Of a DNA stretch of 64,000 nt, positions 29,325 to 38,421 are shown one piece after another. The notes under the pieces were generated by a model that saw nothing but the letters and a program-made list of their open reading frames with translations, did no database searches and had not been told where the DNA came from. A program made the translations under genes and the position numbers. This DNA comes from CALJIC01 sp039805565 (GTDB lineage: Bacteria > Chloroflexota > Chloroflexia > Chloroflexales > Roseiflexaceae), in contig JBDLTZ010000100.1 in assembly GCA_039805565.1 (NCBI GenBank), forward strand, positions 1 through 64,000, in the 5' to 3' direction. Every line of letters begins with the position of its first letter. The stretch's first letter is position 1.

Positions 29325-31613
29325 CCCCGGCCGCAGCTTCAGCAGCGCGAACACGCCGATCGCCGCCACCGCCAGCACCGTGATCTCGCCCAGGGTGTCC
29401 AGGCCGCGGAAGTCCACCAGGATGACGTTGACCACATTGCGGCCGTGCGCCAGCGGCCGCGAGGCCTCCAGGAAGAACGGCGCGAGCGCCGATTCCGGCG
29501 GGGTGGCGGACGCGGCCAGGATCAGCGTCGTCGCCAGCGCACCCACGCCCAGCGACACACACGCGTCCCGCACGAGCGTAGGGCGCGCGCTGAGCGGGGT
29601 GAAGCGCGGCAGGTGGTAGAACACCAGCACAAACAGGATGACGGTGAGCGTCTCGACCAGGATCTGGGTCATGGCGAGGTCCGGGGCGCCGTACAGGATG
29701 TAGATCAGCGCGACGCCGTACCCTACCACGCCCAGGCCGAGGATGGCGCTCAGGCGCGAGGGGGAGCGCACGGCCCAGAGCGCCGCCAGCAGCATCAGCA
29801 CCACGAGCCCCAGCTCGTAGAAGCGCAGGTCGGCCCAGCCGAGCGCCGGCAGGAGCACTCCGCCGCGCACCAGCGCCCACCCGGCGAGCGCCAGGGCCGT
29901 GACGAGGATCACCAGCAGGTAGCGCCGCAGGAAGCCGCTCTGCAGCCGGCGCGTCAGCGCCAGCGCCAGCGCCTCCAGCCCGGCGAGCCCGGCGGCGTAC
30001 CCGCGCTCGGGCCCCCACGCGAAGATGCGCTCCAGCCAGGGGGTGGCTCGCCGCAGCCGCTCCCATGTTAGGGAGAGCGCTGCGCCGAGCAGCACCGACG
30101 CCACGCTCAGCCCGAGCGCGGCGTTCAGACCGTGCCAGAGGGAGAGCTCCACCTCCTGCGGCGACCCCACCACCGCCGAGGCGGCCGGCGCCACCAGCAG
30201 CGCACCCACGCCCTCCGGCGCGATGCCGATCGCCATGCCCGCCGCCGCCAGCAGCGCCGGGCCAAGCCACATGCTCAGCGGGGCCTCGTGCGGCGCGTGG
30301 GCCGTCTCGCGCAGCGGCCCGAAGAACGGACGCACGGCGACGATCCCGGCCACCGCGACGAACAGCGCCCCGGCGAGCGACCCGAGCGCCGCCAGCAGCA
30401 CGCCGAGCCCCTCGACGTGCAGCAACGCCTCGAGCAGCAGCTCCTTGCCGATAAAGCTCAGCACCGGCCCAAACCCGGCCAGCGAGACCGCCGCCAGCGC
30501 GGCCACCGCCGCCGTGATCGGCATCGCGCGCCGCAGCCCGCCCAGCCGCTCCACATCACGCGTGCCGGTGGCGTGGTCGAGCGCGCCGGCCACCATGAAC
30601 AGCGCGCCCTTGTAGAGCGCGTGCGCCAGCAGGAACACCATCGCCGCCGCCGCCGCCTCGGGCGTGCCGATCCCTAGCAGGAGCACGAGCGTTCCGAGCG
30701 CGCTCACGGTGGAGTACGCCAGGATGCGCTTCAGGTCGGTCTGGAACAGGGCCAGCGCCCCCCCGAGCAGCATTGTGACGCCGCCAGCCACGCTGACCAC
30801 CCCGACCCACGCGTCGGTCCCGGCGAGCACCGGGCTGAGACGCGCCAGCAGGTAGACGCCGGCCTTGACCATGGTGGCCGAGTGCAGGTAGGCGCTCACC
30901 GGCGTGGGGGCCTCCATCGCGCCCGGTAGCCAGAAGTGGAACGGCGCCTGCGCCGACTTCGTGAGCGCCCCGGCCAGCACCAGGAGCATGGCCGGCAGGT
31001 AGAGCGGGCTGGCGCGCACGGCGTCGCCCTCAGACAGCAGATCGCTCAGGGTGAAGCTCCCGCCCACCAGGCCGAGCAGGATCAGCCCGGCCAGCAGCGC
31101 CAGCCCACCCCCACCCGTCACCAGCAGCGCCTGGAGCGCGGCGGCGCGGGCCTCGGCGCGCTTGTAGTCGAAGGCGATCAGGAGGTATGAGCTGATGCTG
31201 GTCAGCTCCCAGAAGACGAACAGCAGCAGCAGGTTATCGGCCAGCACCAGGCCCAGCATCGCGGCCATGAACAGCAGCAGCGAGCCGTAGAAGCGCCCGA
31301 GGCCGGCCTTCCCGGCCATGGAGCCCCCGGCGTAGACCAGCACCAGCACGCCGACGCCGCAGATCAGCAGCGCCAGCAGCAGGCTCAGGCCGTCCAGCCG
31401 GAGCGCGAGCTCCACACCCAGGTCCGGTGCCCAGGGGTACGCGGCCCGCACCACCTCCCCGGCGGCGACGCGCGGCGCGAGGCCGGCGAAGAAGACCGTG
31501 AGCAGGAGCGGGAGTAGGGCCAGCACCCAGCCCGAGGCACCGCGCGCCACGCGCACGACGAGAGGCGCCGCAAGCGCCAGGCCAAAGCCCGAGAGGACGG
31601 CGGCAAGCATCAT
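29292..31613 (-). CDS. mrpA: Na+/H+ antiporter subunit MrpA
   Basis: 773-residue largest subunit, homologous to NuoL. Visible: VFWELTSISSYLLIAFDYKR with the conserved Glu, GALTKSAQAPFHFWLPGAMEAPTPVSAYLHSATMVKAGVYLL, FLLAHALYKGALFMVAGALDH and the C-terminal MbhD/MbhE-like part (IYILYGAPDLAMTQILVETLTVILFVLVFYHLPR, then VVNVILVDFRGLDTLGEITVLAVAAIGV). First gene of the operon. Start is the first of two adjacent ATGs at 31611-31613. The last eight residues come from heptamer repeats. A candidate promoter lies 170 bases upstream between two 13-base direct repeats. Confidence 0.96.
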   Translation of the reverse strand: MMLAAVLSGFGLALAAPLVVRVARGASGWVLALLPLLLTVFFAGLAPRVAAGEVVRAAYPWAPDLGVELALRLDGLSLLLALLICGVGVLVLVYAGGSMAGKAGLGRFYGSLLLFMAAMLGLVLADNLLLLFVFWELTSISSYLLIAFDYKRAEARAAALQALLVTGGGGLALLAGLILLGLVGGSFTLSDLLSEGDAVRASPLYLPAMLLVLAGALTKSAQAPFHFWLPGAMEAPTPVSAYLHSATMVKAGVYLLARLSPVLAGTDAWVGVVSVAGGVTMLLGGALALFQTDLKRILAYSTVSALGTLVLLLGIGTPEAAAAAMVFLLAHALYKGALFMVAGALDHATGTRDVERLGGLRRAMPITAAVAALAAVSLAGFGPVLSFIGKELLLEALLHVEGLGVLLAALGSLAGALFVAVAGIVAVRPFFGPLRETAHAPHEAPLSMWLGPALLAAAGMAIGIAPEGVGALLVAPAASAVVGSPQEVELSLWHGLNAALGLSVASVLLGAALSLTWERLRRATPWLERIFAWGPERGYAAGLAGLEALALALTRRLQSGFLRRYLLVILVTALALAGWALVRGGVLLPALGWADLRFYELGLVVLMLLAALWAVRSPSRLSAILGLGVVGYGVALIYILYGAPDLAMTQILVETLTVILFVLVFYHLPRFTPLSARPTLVRDACVSLGVGALATTLILAASATPPESALAPFFLEASRPLAHGRNVVNVILVDFRGLDTLGEITVLAVAAIGVFALLKLRPGADEGRRTKDR

Positions 31614-31646
31614 CTCTATCTCCGAACGGCGTACGCAGGCTCAGAT

Positions 31647-31659
31647 GCAATAACCGCAC
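31647..31659. repeat. 13-base direct repeat, copy 1, in the mrp leader
   Basis: GCAATAACCGCAC, identical to the copy at 31827-31839. Start-to-start distance is exactly 180 bases, about 17 helical turns. The bases just before are also similar (CAGAT/CAGTA). Lies 34 bases upstream of the mrpA start codon. Confidence 0.65.
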
Positions 31660-31780
31660 CAACCCTGCTGCACAGCACCGGCAGTACACAACAAAACGGA
31701 GGCATCACAAACACGTGTGACAGCCTCCACCAGGTGCTCGGATGGGACGAAGCCGAGCCTTTCTTCAATTGGGTGAAGGG

Positions 31781-31809
31781 AGCATACCAGAAAACAGGAG
31801 TGGCGGCAA
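31781..31809 (-). promoter_or_regulatory. Candidate promoter of the mrp operon
   Basis: Minus strand: TTGCCG (plus 31804-31809), 17-base spacer, TGG-TATGCT with the -10 at plus 31781-31786, also of extended -10 type. It would start transcription near 31774, leaving a 160-base leader before mrpA. The interval 31614-31927 contains no gene. Confidence 0.45.
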
Positions 31810-31826
31810 GAGACATCACGCCAGTA

Positions 31827-31839
31827 GCAATAACCGCAC
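31827..31839. repeat. 13-base direct repeat, copy 2, upstream of the mrp promoter
   Basis: GCAATAACCGCAC, second copy, 18 bases upstream of the candidate -35 of the mrp promoter. Together with copy 1 it brackets the promoter, the layout expected for a regulator bound at two sites. Confidence 0.65.
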
Positions 31840-31927
31840 GCATCGTACGCGTCTCTTCCCCCACACGCGCCCCGGGACGCGCTATCCTGTGGCAGCCACG
31901 ACCACCTGCGTCACCGGAGGTATTGCT

Positions 31928-32824
31928 ATGACGATCACCACGCGCGCGTGCACCGGCCCGGCCGACTTCCCGGCGATCAGCGACTTCCTGTACACCCTCT
32001 ACCGGCCCGACAACACGGACGGCAACTGGTTCCAGCCGATCTGGGAGTACGCCTACACCCACCCCTGGTTCGACGACGACTCCGTGGGGCGGATCGGGAT
32101 CTGGGAGGACAACGGGGCGATCGTGGCGGTCGCCTCCTACGAGCTGCGCCTCGGCGAGGCGTTCTTCCAGGTCCGGCCGGGCTACGAGCACGTGAGGCCC
32201 ACGATGCTGCGCTACGCCGAGGAGCACTTGGGCGGCATCTCGGAGGACGGCGGTACCTACCTCAAGGTGTTCGTCAACGACTTCGACGCCGAGCTCCAGC
32301 GCGAGGTGGCGGCGCGCGGCTACGCCCGTGACCCCGGCAGCGACCGGCCGATGTCGCAGCTCGTCATCCCGCGGCCGTTCCCACCGATCCACCTGCCCGA
32401 GGGGTTCCGCCTCAAGAGCCTTGCCGAGGACAACGACCTCGTGAAGGTCGATCGGGCGCTGTGGCGCGGATTCGACCACCCCGGCGAGCCCCCGAGCGAC
32501 GGGCCGGAGGGGCGCCGCCGGATGCAGTCCGGCCCACACTTCCGCACCGACCTGACGATCGTCGTCGAGGCGCCCGGCGGGAGCTTCGTGGCCTTCAGCG
32601 GGCTGTGGTTCGAGCCGGTCAACCGCTTCGGCTATGTCGAGCCGGTCGCCACTGACCCGGACTACCGGCGCATGGGGCTGGGGACGGCCGCGGTGATGGA
32701 GGGGGTGCGGCGCTGCGCCGAGCTGGGTGCAGCGGTGGCCTACGTCGGGAGCGTGCAGCCGTTCTACCAGTCGATGGGCTTCCGGAAGCTCTACACCTCT
32801 GAGTGCTGGCTGCGGAGCCTCTGA
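31928..32824 (+). CDS. GNAT-family N-acetyltransferase
   Basis: 298 residues, apparently two GNAT-like halves. The C-terminal half has the acetyl-CoA site: GYVEPVATDPDYRRMGLGTAAVMEGVRRCAELGA, where R-R-M-G-L-G-T is motif A (Q/RxxGxG/A), followed by YVGSVQPFYQSMGFRKLY, the usual motif B ending. The N-terminal half (residues 1-140) keeps the fold outline (RIGIWEDNGAIVAVASYELR) but lacks a binding loop. ATG 31928 follows GGAGG by seven bases. Substrate unknown. Divergent from the mrp operon. Confidence 0.88.
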   Translation: MTITTRACTGPADFPAISDFLYTLYRPDNTDGNWFQPIWEYAYTHPWFDDDSVGRIGIWEDNGAIVAVASYELRLGEAFFQVRPGYEHVRPTMLRYAEEHLGGISEDGGTYLKVFVNDFDAELQREVAARGYARDPGSDRPMSQLVIPRPFPPIHLPEGFRLKSLAEDNDLVKVDRALWRGFDHPGEPPSDGPEGRRRMQSGPHFRTDLTIVVEAPGGSFVAFSGLWFEPVNRFGYVEPVATDPDYRRMGLGTAAVMEGVRRCAELGAAVAYVGSVQPFYQSMGFRKLYTSECWLRSL

Positions 32825-33082
32825 GCGGGGGGAGGAGTGCGGCGGCAGGCGCACGACTCTGTGAGCCTGCCGCCGCCCCACCAGAAGATCAAACCTTCTC
32901 CCTCCCCGCACACTGCTGTTTCACGGGCTCGGGCCGGCTGAGAGGCTTGGCCCTGTATAACCCGCCACAAGGCGCCGGGCCTCAGCACAAGCGGCGGGTG
33001 CCCTCAGGGCGCCGGGTTTCTCGCTGGCTTCAGCCAGAACAGTGATGTGCGCCGTTTATGGCGTTCTGTCGCGGAGTAACGC

Positions 33083-33111
33083 TTGATGGCGAACACGATT
33101 TCTGGTATACT
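33083..33111 (+). promoter_or_regulatory. Promoter driving the collapsed TnpB
   Basis: TTGATG (33083-33088), 17-base spacer ending TGG, TATACT (33106-33111): a near-consensus promoter with extended -10, 33 bases before the TnpB-remnant start codon. It may still be active. The preceding 32825-33060 interval has only G/C-rich palindromes (about 32950-33020) that may be old IS ends. Confidence 0.6.
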
Positions 33112-33143
33112 TGTCGTATCTCCTCACCGCGCCGGACACGCCC

Positions 33144-33430
33144 ATGCTGAAGACCTCCGCCTATCGCCGGTCGCCGAGCAGACCGCAGGCGCGGCTGCTC
33201 GACAGCACCCTCGAAACCTGCCGACGGTGGGCCTGTCTTTGAGCAGCAAACGCTGTCGGACAGTTGGATTGATTGCGGCTGTGGTCTGAGCATGGACCGC
33301 GACCACAACGCCGCCGTGAACATCCTGAAACGGGCCGGACAGATCCGTTGGGGCGTAAGCGGGTCGCTGCACTCGTTGTCCCAAGAAGCCGCCGGGTTTT
33401 TACCCGTGCGGAGCGTCACGCGAGTGCTAC
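33144..33430 (+). pseudogene. tnpB: TnpB (IS200/IS605) with its middle deleted
   Basis: ATG 33144 begins MLKTSAYRRSPSRPQARLLD and continues STLETCRRW, a standard TnpB N-terminus. After about 30 residues the sequence jumps, one base out of frame, to EQQTLSDSWIDCGCGLSMDRDHNAAVNILKRAG, the C-terminal zinc ribbon and third RuvC catalytic block. Roughly 300 residues between them are gone, including the first two RuvC acidic residues, so no active nuclease is possible. The C-terminal half runs without a stop into the next gene's frame. The right part of an IS605-type element is thus preserved, including a terminal hairpin. Confidence 0.85.
33388..33412 (+). mobile_element. Probable IS200/IS605 right-end hairpin
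   Basis: CCGCCGGGT, TTTT, ACCCGTGCGG: a hairpin with a four-T loop about 60 bases after the TnpB zinc ribbon, where IS605-family right ends carry their subterminal hairpin (and where the guide-RNA scaffold of active TnpB would be encoded). It could also act as a terminator. No matching left end is clear. Confidence 0.45.
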
Positions 33431-33468
33431 AGTGGAGCTGGCCAGCCGCACCGCACAGAGAGGCCCCC

Positions 33469-34416
33469 ATGCCGATCGACTTCTCGCTTCTCGACGTTCA
33501 GCTCGCCCCGATCCCCCGGACGAGTGACGACGTCGGCTACCTTCGCGAGCACGTCAGGGAGTTCATCAGCCGGGTCGACGCCCAGGAAGAGCTGGCGACG
33601 CAGCGCGTCCTCCCGCTGCCCTTCGGGACCTGGAACGTCGCCTGCCACCTCCAGCCCGCCGATCTCGTCCTGAAGCTCTCGCCCTGGGGCTCCAGGCACG
33701 AGGCCGATTTCCTCCAGGCCGCGACCGCCACCGGCGCCGCCGTGCCGCGCTTCATCACCTACGGCGTCGTCCCAGACGATGTGCTCCCGGGCGCCTCATA
33801 CGTTCTCATGGAGTACATTGAGCGCTCAGTCGCCGCCGGCCCACTCTTCGAGCGGGGAGCGCTCACCGCGCCGCAGCTCCTCGCCATGGGGACCGACGCC
33901 GGCGCGACCCTGGCACGGATCCACGCGGTCGCCTTCCCCTACGTGCGCAGCTTCGACACCCCGCAGCCCGACTGGGGCGCGTGCCTGGGGCTGTGGGAGC
34001 TGGCGGAGACGCCGCTGTTCGACCGGGCGCTGCTGGCGCGCTTCGAGCATGCGCTCAGCGACTGCGGCTACCGCGAGCGGACTCACGGGACGCTCGCCCA
34101 CAGCGACGCGAGCCCGCACAACATCCTGGTCGACGAGGACAGCCACGCCTTTCGCGCGCTGATCGACCCCGGACCAGAGATCGTGAGCTCGCCAATGTAC
34201 GACCTGGCGTACGCGGCGCAGCCATGGATCTACGGCGGCGCATATCTGGAGCGCGTCGTCGCCGGCTACCAGGCGGCTGGGGGGACGCTTCACGCGCGTG
34301 ACTTCGCCATCTCGCTGCTCTGTGTCGCGTACCGCCAGTCGCAGTGGGGTGGGGCGGCCAGGGGCGACGTGCGCGCCTATCTGGAGCAGGACGTCCTGCC
34401 ACTCCTCGACGCATGA
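33469..34416 (+). CDS. Aminoglycoside phosphotransferase (APH)-like kinase
   Basis: 315-residue small-molecule kinase with the APH/choline-kinase fold. Catalytic loop GTLAHSDASPHNILVD (H-x-D-x-x-x-x-N) and metal site LIDPGPE (normally ID-F/W-G/E) are present; FGTWNVACHL and LVLKLSPWG form the N-lobe with the ATP-binding lysine. Substrate unknown; most such genes in environmental bacteria are not antibiotic resistance. ATG 33469 follows AGAGAGG; the frame is open upstream into the TnpB relic, so annotation pipelines may call a false longer gene. Ends 26 bases before a convergent gene. Confidence 0.85.
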   Translation: MPIDFSLLDVQLAPIPRTSDDVGYLREHVREFISRVDAQEELATQRVLPLPFGTWNVACHLQPADLVLKLSPWGSRHEADFLQAATATGAAVPRFITYGVVPDDVLPGASYVLMEYIERSVAAGPLFERGALTAPQLLAMGTDAGATLARIHAVAFPYVRSFDTPQPDWGACLGLWELAETPLFDRALLARFEHALSDCGYRERTHGTLAHSDASPHNILVDEDSHAFRALIDPGPEIVSSPMYDLAYAAQPWIYGGAYLERVVAGYQAAGGTLHARDFAISLLCVAYRQSQWGGAARGDVRAYLEQDVLPLLDA

Positions 34417-34442
34417 GGCGTCCCTAACGCACGCCCGGAGCG

Positions 34443-35465
34443 CTACCTGCCGAGCGCCTTCCGCACGGCGGGTGCAACGCGCGTGCCGTAGAGCTCGATG
34501 GAGCGCATCACCTGCGCGTGCGGCATCGGCCCGACGCTCACCTGCAGCAGGAAGCGCTGGTGCCCGAACAGCTCGTGCTCGAAGAGGATCTTCTCCACCA
34601 CCTCGTCCGGGCTGCCGATCAGCAGCGCGCCGCGCGGCGAGCAGAGCGCATCGAACTGCTGGCGCGACATAGGCGGCCAGCCGCGCTCACGCCCGATGCG
34701 GTTCATCACCAGCTCGTGGGGCGGGTAGGCCTCGTCGCGGGCCTGCGCGCCGGTCTCCGCGATGTAGCCGTGTGAGTTGATGCTCACCGGCATGTGGGCC
34801 AGGTCGTGGCCGGCGCGACGCGCAGTCTCGCGGTAGAGCTTCACCAGCGGCACGAAGCGCTCCGGGGTCCCGCCGATGATCGCGAGCGCCATCGGCAGGC
34901 CGAGGTTCGCCGCGCGCACGACCGACTGCGGCGTGCCGCCCACCGCAATCCAGACCGGCAGCGGTTCCTGGGCCGGGCGCGGGTACACCCCCTGTCCCTC
35001 GAGTGCGGCGCGGTGACGGCCCTCCCAGGTGACGCGCTCGGCGGCGCGCAGCTCCAGCAGCAGGCCGAGCTTCTCCTCAAACAGCGCATTGTAGTCGTCC
35101 AGGTCGTAGCCGAACAGCGGGAACGACTCGATGAACGAGCCGCGCCCCGCCATCACCTCGGCGCGCCCCTCCGAGAGCAGGTCCAGGGTAGCGAACTGCT
35201 GGAACACCCGCACCGGGTCGTCCGAGCTGAGCACCGAGACCGCGCTGGTGAGCCGGATGCGCTTCGTGCGCGCGGCGGCCGCGGCGAGCACCACCGCCGG
35301 CGCCGAGACAGCGTAGTCGGGCCGGTGGTGCTCACCGAGCCCAAAGACGTCGAGGCCAACCTGGTCGGCCAGCTCGATCTCTTCGATCAGTTCGCGCAGG
35401 CGCTGCCCCGCGCTCTGCGCCGTCCCGTCGGCGACCTCGCCGAAGCTATAGATCCCTAGCTCCAT
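34443..35465 (-). CDS. LLM-class flavin-dependent oxidoreductase
   Basis: Luciferase-like monooxygenase family (FMN or F420), 340 residues. MELGIYSFGEVADG at the start, DQVGLDVFGLGEHHRPDYAVSAP (the family's W/LGxxEHH motif), TKRIRLTSAVSVLSSDDPVRVFQQFATLDLLSEGRAE and GGTPQSVVRAANLGLPM are conserved in order, and SPDEVVEKILFEHELFGHQRFLLQ is the usual C-terminal block. ATG 35465 has a G-rich site just upstream; a 19-residue upstream extension is rejected. Substrate cannot be inferred. Confidence 0.9.
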   Translation of the reverse strand: MELGIYSFGEVADGTAQSAGQRLRELIEEIELADQVGLDVFGLGEHHRPDYAVSAPAVVLAAAAARTKRIRLTSAVSVLSSDDPVRVFQQFATLDLLSEGRAEVMAGRGSFIESFPLFGYDLDDYNALFEEKLGLLLELRAAERVTWEGRHRAALEGQGVYPRPAQEPLPVWIAVGGTPQSVVRAANLGLPMALAIIGGTPERFVPLVKLYRETARRAGHDLAHMPVSINSHGYIAETGAQARDEAYPPHELVMNRIGRERGWPPMSRQQFDALCSPRGALLIGSPDEVVEKILFEHELFGHQRFLLQVSVGPMPHAQVMRSIELYGTRVAPAVRKALGR

Positions 35466-35547
35466 ATCACCCCCACTGAGTACGTATCCAGTCGGCCCCG
35501 GATCCCGCTCCACAGCGCCCACCGTGTGGGCTGCGTAGCGCGTGGGC

Positions 35548-35553
35548 AGTATA
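35548..35553 (-). promoter_or_regulatory. -10 element upstream of the LLM oxidoreductase gene
   Basis: TATACT on the minus strand in the 113-base gap between ppc and the oxidoreductase gene; no clear -35. Transcription would start about 75 bases before the start codon, meaning the gene is not simply read through from ppc. Confidence 0.4.
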
Positions 35554-35578
35554 CCGCGCGGAGCCCGCTCCTACGCCC

Positions 35579-38308
35579 CTACCCTGTAGTCCGCAGGCCG
35601 CTGGCGATCGCGTTCACGGTGAGCAGCAGGCTGGTGAGCAGCTCATCGGCGGAGGCCTGCTCGCCGGCCCGGAGGTGCGAGCGCCAGCGCCGCAGCAGCG
35701 CGATCTGCCGCAGGTGCAGCGCCCGCAGCCCCTCCTGCCGCAGCAGCAGCGAGCGGTGGATGTTCGGCCGCGCCTCGGCCAGCGCCGCGCCGTAGAGCTC
35801 CTCCAGCAGCTGCACCGTGCGGCGGTGCTCGGCCAGGATCAGGCCCAGCACGCCCCCGCGCACGCCCTCGTCCTCCACCAGCCCGGCGTAGGCCGTCATC
35901 AGCTCGGGGTCGGCCGTGGCGACGCTGGTGGCGACGTTGCTGATCAGGTAGTGCAGCGGTGCCCAGCGCCGGTGCTCGGCCGCCACCAGCGCGAAGCCGC
36001 CCGGGTCATCGGCCCGCAGCTCGGCCAGCGCCGCGCCAACACCGTACCAGGCCGAGAGGTAGAAGCGCGCCTGGCTCCAGCTGAAGACCCACGGGATGGC
36101 ACGCAGGTCGGCCAGGGTCTGCCGACCGCTCCGACGCGCGGGGCGCGACCCGATGCGGCTCTGCTCGATCACGTCGATCGGAGTGGCCTGGCCGAAGAAC
36201 GTCAGGAAGCCGTCGGTCTGCACCAGCTCGGTGTAGGCGCGCCGGCTCACCGCCGCCAGCCGGTCCATCGTAGGCGCGAGCGAGTGCGGCGCCGGCGACG
36301 CGCCCGCACCTCCCAGTGTGGCGCGGAGCACGCCCGCCAGGAGCAGCTCGAGATTGTAGACCGCACTGATGCGGTTGGCGTACTTCTGCGCGATCGTCTC
36401 GCCCTGCTCGGTCATGCGCAGGCCACCGCGCAGCGCCGGGGGGTGCAGCGCGCGGATGAAGCGTCCCGCCGGCCCCGCTCCCCGGCTGATCGTGCCGCCG
36501 CGCCCGTGGAAGAAGCGCACCGTGACCCCGTGCGCCGCGCCGGTCTCCACCAGGCGCAGCTGGGCGCGGTACAGGCCCCAGAGGCTGGCGCAGATCCCGC
36601 CATCTTTGTTGCTGTCGCTGTACCCCACCATGACCTGCTGCACGGGCGCCTCGGCCCCCGCGGCCGCCCGCCGCGCCTCCAGGCTGCGCCTGGTGATCGG
36701 GTGGCCGAGGAAGGCGTCGAGGATGGCCGGGCTGTGCGCCAGATCCTCGATCGTCTCGAACAGCGGCACCACCTCGAGCGGGCAGACCGGCCCGTCGGGA
36801 GTCTCGTGCAGCAGGCCCACCTCGCGCGCCAGCAGGTAGACGGCGAGCAGGTCGGCGTGCGAGCGGGTCATGCTGACGATCAGGGCGCCCAGGCCGTCCG
36901 GGCCGCGGGCTGCCAGCTCCGCCTCCAGCACGCGGTAGCACGAGAGGACCGCCTCCGCCTCGGGGCCGAGCGCCATGCCGGGGCGGGTGAAGGGGCGCGG
37001 CGAGCGCAGCTCGGCCTCCAGGAACGCGAGGCGGCGCGCCTCGTCCCACGAGGGGTAGTCGGCCCCGTCGAGGCCGGCGGCCTGGAGCAGCTGGGCCACG
37101 GCGCGGTCGTGGAAGGCGCTGTTCTGGCGCACGTCGAGGCGGGCCAGGTGAAAGCCGAAGGTCTGGAGCGCGCGCCGCGCCGGGAGCACGTCGGCGCGCG
37201 CCAGGCGCCGGGCGCCCACGGCCGCCAGGGCCTCGTCGAGCAGCCACAGGTCCTCCCCAAGCTCGGCCGCTCGGGCGTACGGGAGCGGCCCGGCCGCGTC
37301 GGGGAGCCGGGCGAGCATCAGGTTCACCAGCTGCCGCCAGGGCTCGTTCGGGTTGCGTGCCAGCGCATCGCCTCCCACGGGCCCGAGGCGCTCGGCGAGG
37401 GCGGCGACGTGCGCGAGCAGCGGCTCGGGCGGCGCCATGAGCTGGTCGGAGAGGCTGAGCGTGCGCCCAAGCGCCATAAGCTGCTCGCGCGCCAGGTCGA
37501 GCGCGGCCCGGCGCAGCTCCTCGAGCGCGTGGCGCGTCACCTCGGCCGTCACCAGCGGGTGGCCGTCGCGGTCGCCGCCGACCCAGGTGCTGAAGGTCAG
37601 GCGCGGCATGTCCTCCGGGCCGGTGATCAGACGCGGCTCGCCGCCGAGCGCGCCCCAGACCTGGAGCAGCCGCGTGTCGAGGTGCAGCAGCGCCTCGGGG
37701 AAGACCCGCCGCAGGTAGTGGATGACGTTCCGCAGCTCGGCGGCGACGTCGGGCTTCTCAAGGAAGATATCGCCCGTGCGCCAGAGCCGCTCCAGCGCCG
37801 CCTTGACGTCCTCGCGGATGCCCTCGCGCTCCAGCGGCGTCCACATCTGATTCTCGGCCTTCACCAGCAGCAGGTAGAGGGCGCGGTAGTGCTCCAGCAC
37901 GGTGGCGCGCTTGGCCTCGGTGGGGTGGGCGGTGAGCACCGGCTCCACGGCGACGCTGTGCAGCGCGGCGGCGATCTGCGCGTCGCCCACGCCCTGGGCG
38001 CGCAGGTCGGAGAGCACCTCGCCCCACAGGCCGCGCTCGTGGGCCGGGCCGTGGAGCTCCTCGGCCGCGCGGCGCGCCTGGGCGGCGGCGTTCTCCTCGA
38101 CGAGGTTGAGCAGCTGGAAGGCGATCGCGAACGCCTGAGAGGCGCGCGCGGAGTCGGGGTGGATGGTGGGGCTTGGCCCCCAGGGGAGGGCGGCGGCCAG
38201 GTCGGCGTCGCCGGCGTCGGTGAGCACTTCGCGAAAGCACTCCATCAGCCAGCGCACGTCACGGTCGAACCGCTCCGTGTCATCGGCGGGAACAGGCATC
38301 TGTCTCAT
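35579..38308 (-). CDS. ppc: Phosphoenolpyruvate carboxylase
   Basis: Anaplerotic enzyme forming oxaloacetate from PEP and bicarbonate. 909 residues, full length. Catalytic histidine H128 in PVLTAHPTEAKR; WVGGDRDGHPLVT; the second catalytic stretch VMVGYSDSNKDGG; FHGRGGTISRGAGP with the essential arginines; TEQGETIAQKYAN; IPWVFSWSQARFYLSAWYG; and the C-terminal ...LRTTG close to the canonical NTG end. ATG 38308 follows AGGAGG by six bases; the frame is open for another 230 codons upstream through a crtI relic, which is not part of the gene. In Chloroflexota PEPC also serves CO2-fixation cycles, but nothing else of such a cycle is here. Confidence 0.97.
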   Translation of the reverse strand: MRQMPVPADDTERFDRDVRWLMECFREVLTDAGDADLAAALPWGPSPTIHPDSARASQAFAIAFQLLNLVEENAAAQARRAAEELHGPAHERGLWGEVLSDLRAQGVGDAQIAAALHSVAVEPVLTAHPTEAKRATVLEHYRALYLLLVKAENQMWTPLEREGIREDVKAALERLWRTGDIFLEKPDVAAELRNVIHYLRRVFPEALLHLDTRLLQVWGALGGEPRLITGPEDMPRLTFSTWVGGDRDGHPLVTAEVTRHALEELRRAALDLAREQLMALGRTLSLSDQLMAPPEPLLAHVAALAERLGPVGGDALARNPNEPWRQLVNLMLARLPDAAGPLPYARAAELGEDLWLLDEALAAVGARRLARADVLPARRALQTFGFHLARLDVRQNSAFHDRAVAQLLQAAGLDGADYPSWDEARRLAFLEAELRSPRPFTRPGMALGPEAEAVLSCYRVLEAELAARGPDGLGALIVSMTRSHADLLAVYLLAREVGLLHETPDGPVCPLEVVPLFETIEDLAHSPAILDAFLGHPITRRSLEARRAAAGAEAPVQQVMVGYSDSNKDGGICASLWGLYRAQLRLVETGAAHGVTVRFFHGRGGTISRGAGPAGRFIRALHPPALRGGLRMTEQGETIAQKYANRISAVYNLELLLAGVLRATLGGAGASPAPHSLAPTMDRLAAVSRRAYTELVQTDGFLTFFGQATPIDVIEQSRIGSRPARRSGRQTLADLRAIPWVFSWSQARFYLSAWYGVGAALAELRADDPGGFALVAAEHRRWAPLHYLISNVATSVATADPELMTAYAGLVEDEGVRGGVLGLILAEHRRTVQLLEELYGAALAEARPNIHRSLLLRQEGLRALHLRQIALLRRWRSHLRAGEQASADELLTSLLLTVNAIASGLRTTG

Positions 38309-38421
38309 CACGGACCTCCTGCCCGGTCTAGTGTGCGGCAGAACGAGGGCGGGCGGCTGAAGCGGATGTCTCCACCGCAGCCGCCCACCACGGAACATTG
38401 TAGCGCGAACGCCGAGATCAG

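Noticed and set aside
31616..32911. A 431-codon open frame opposite the GNAT gene
   Set aside because: Shadow of the acetyltransferase gene continuing through the mrp promoter region; no domain and no start.
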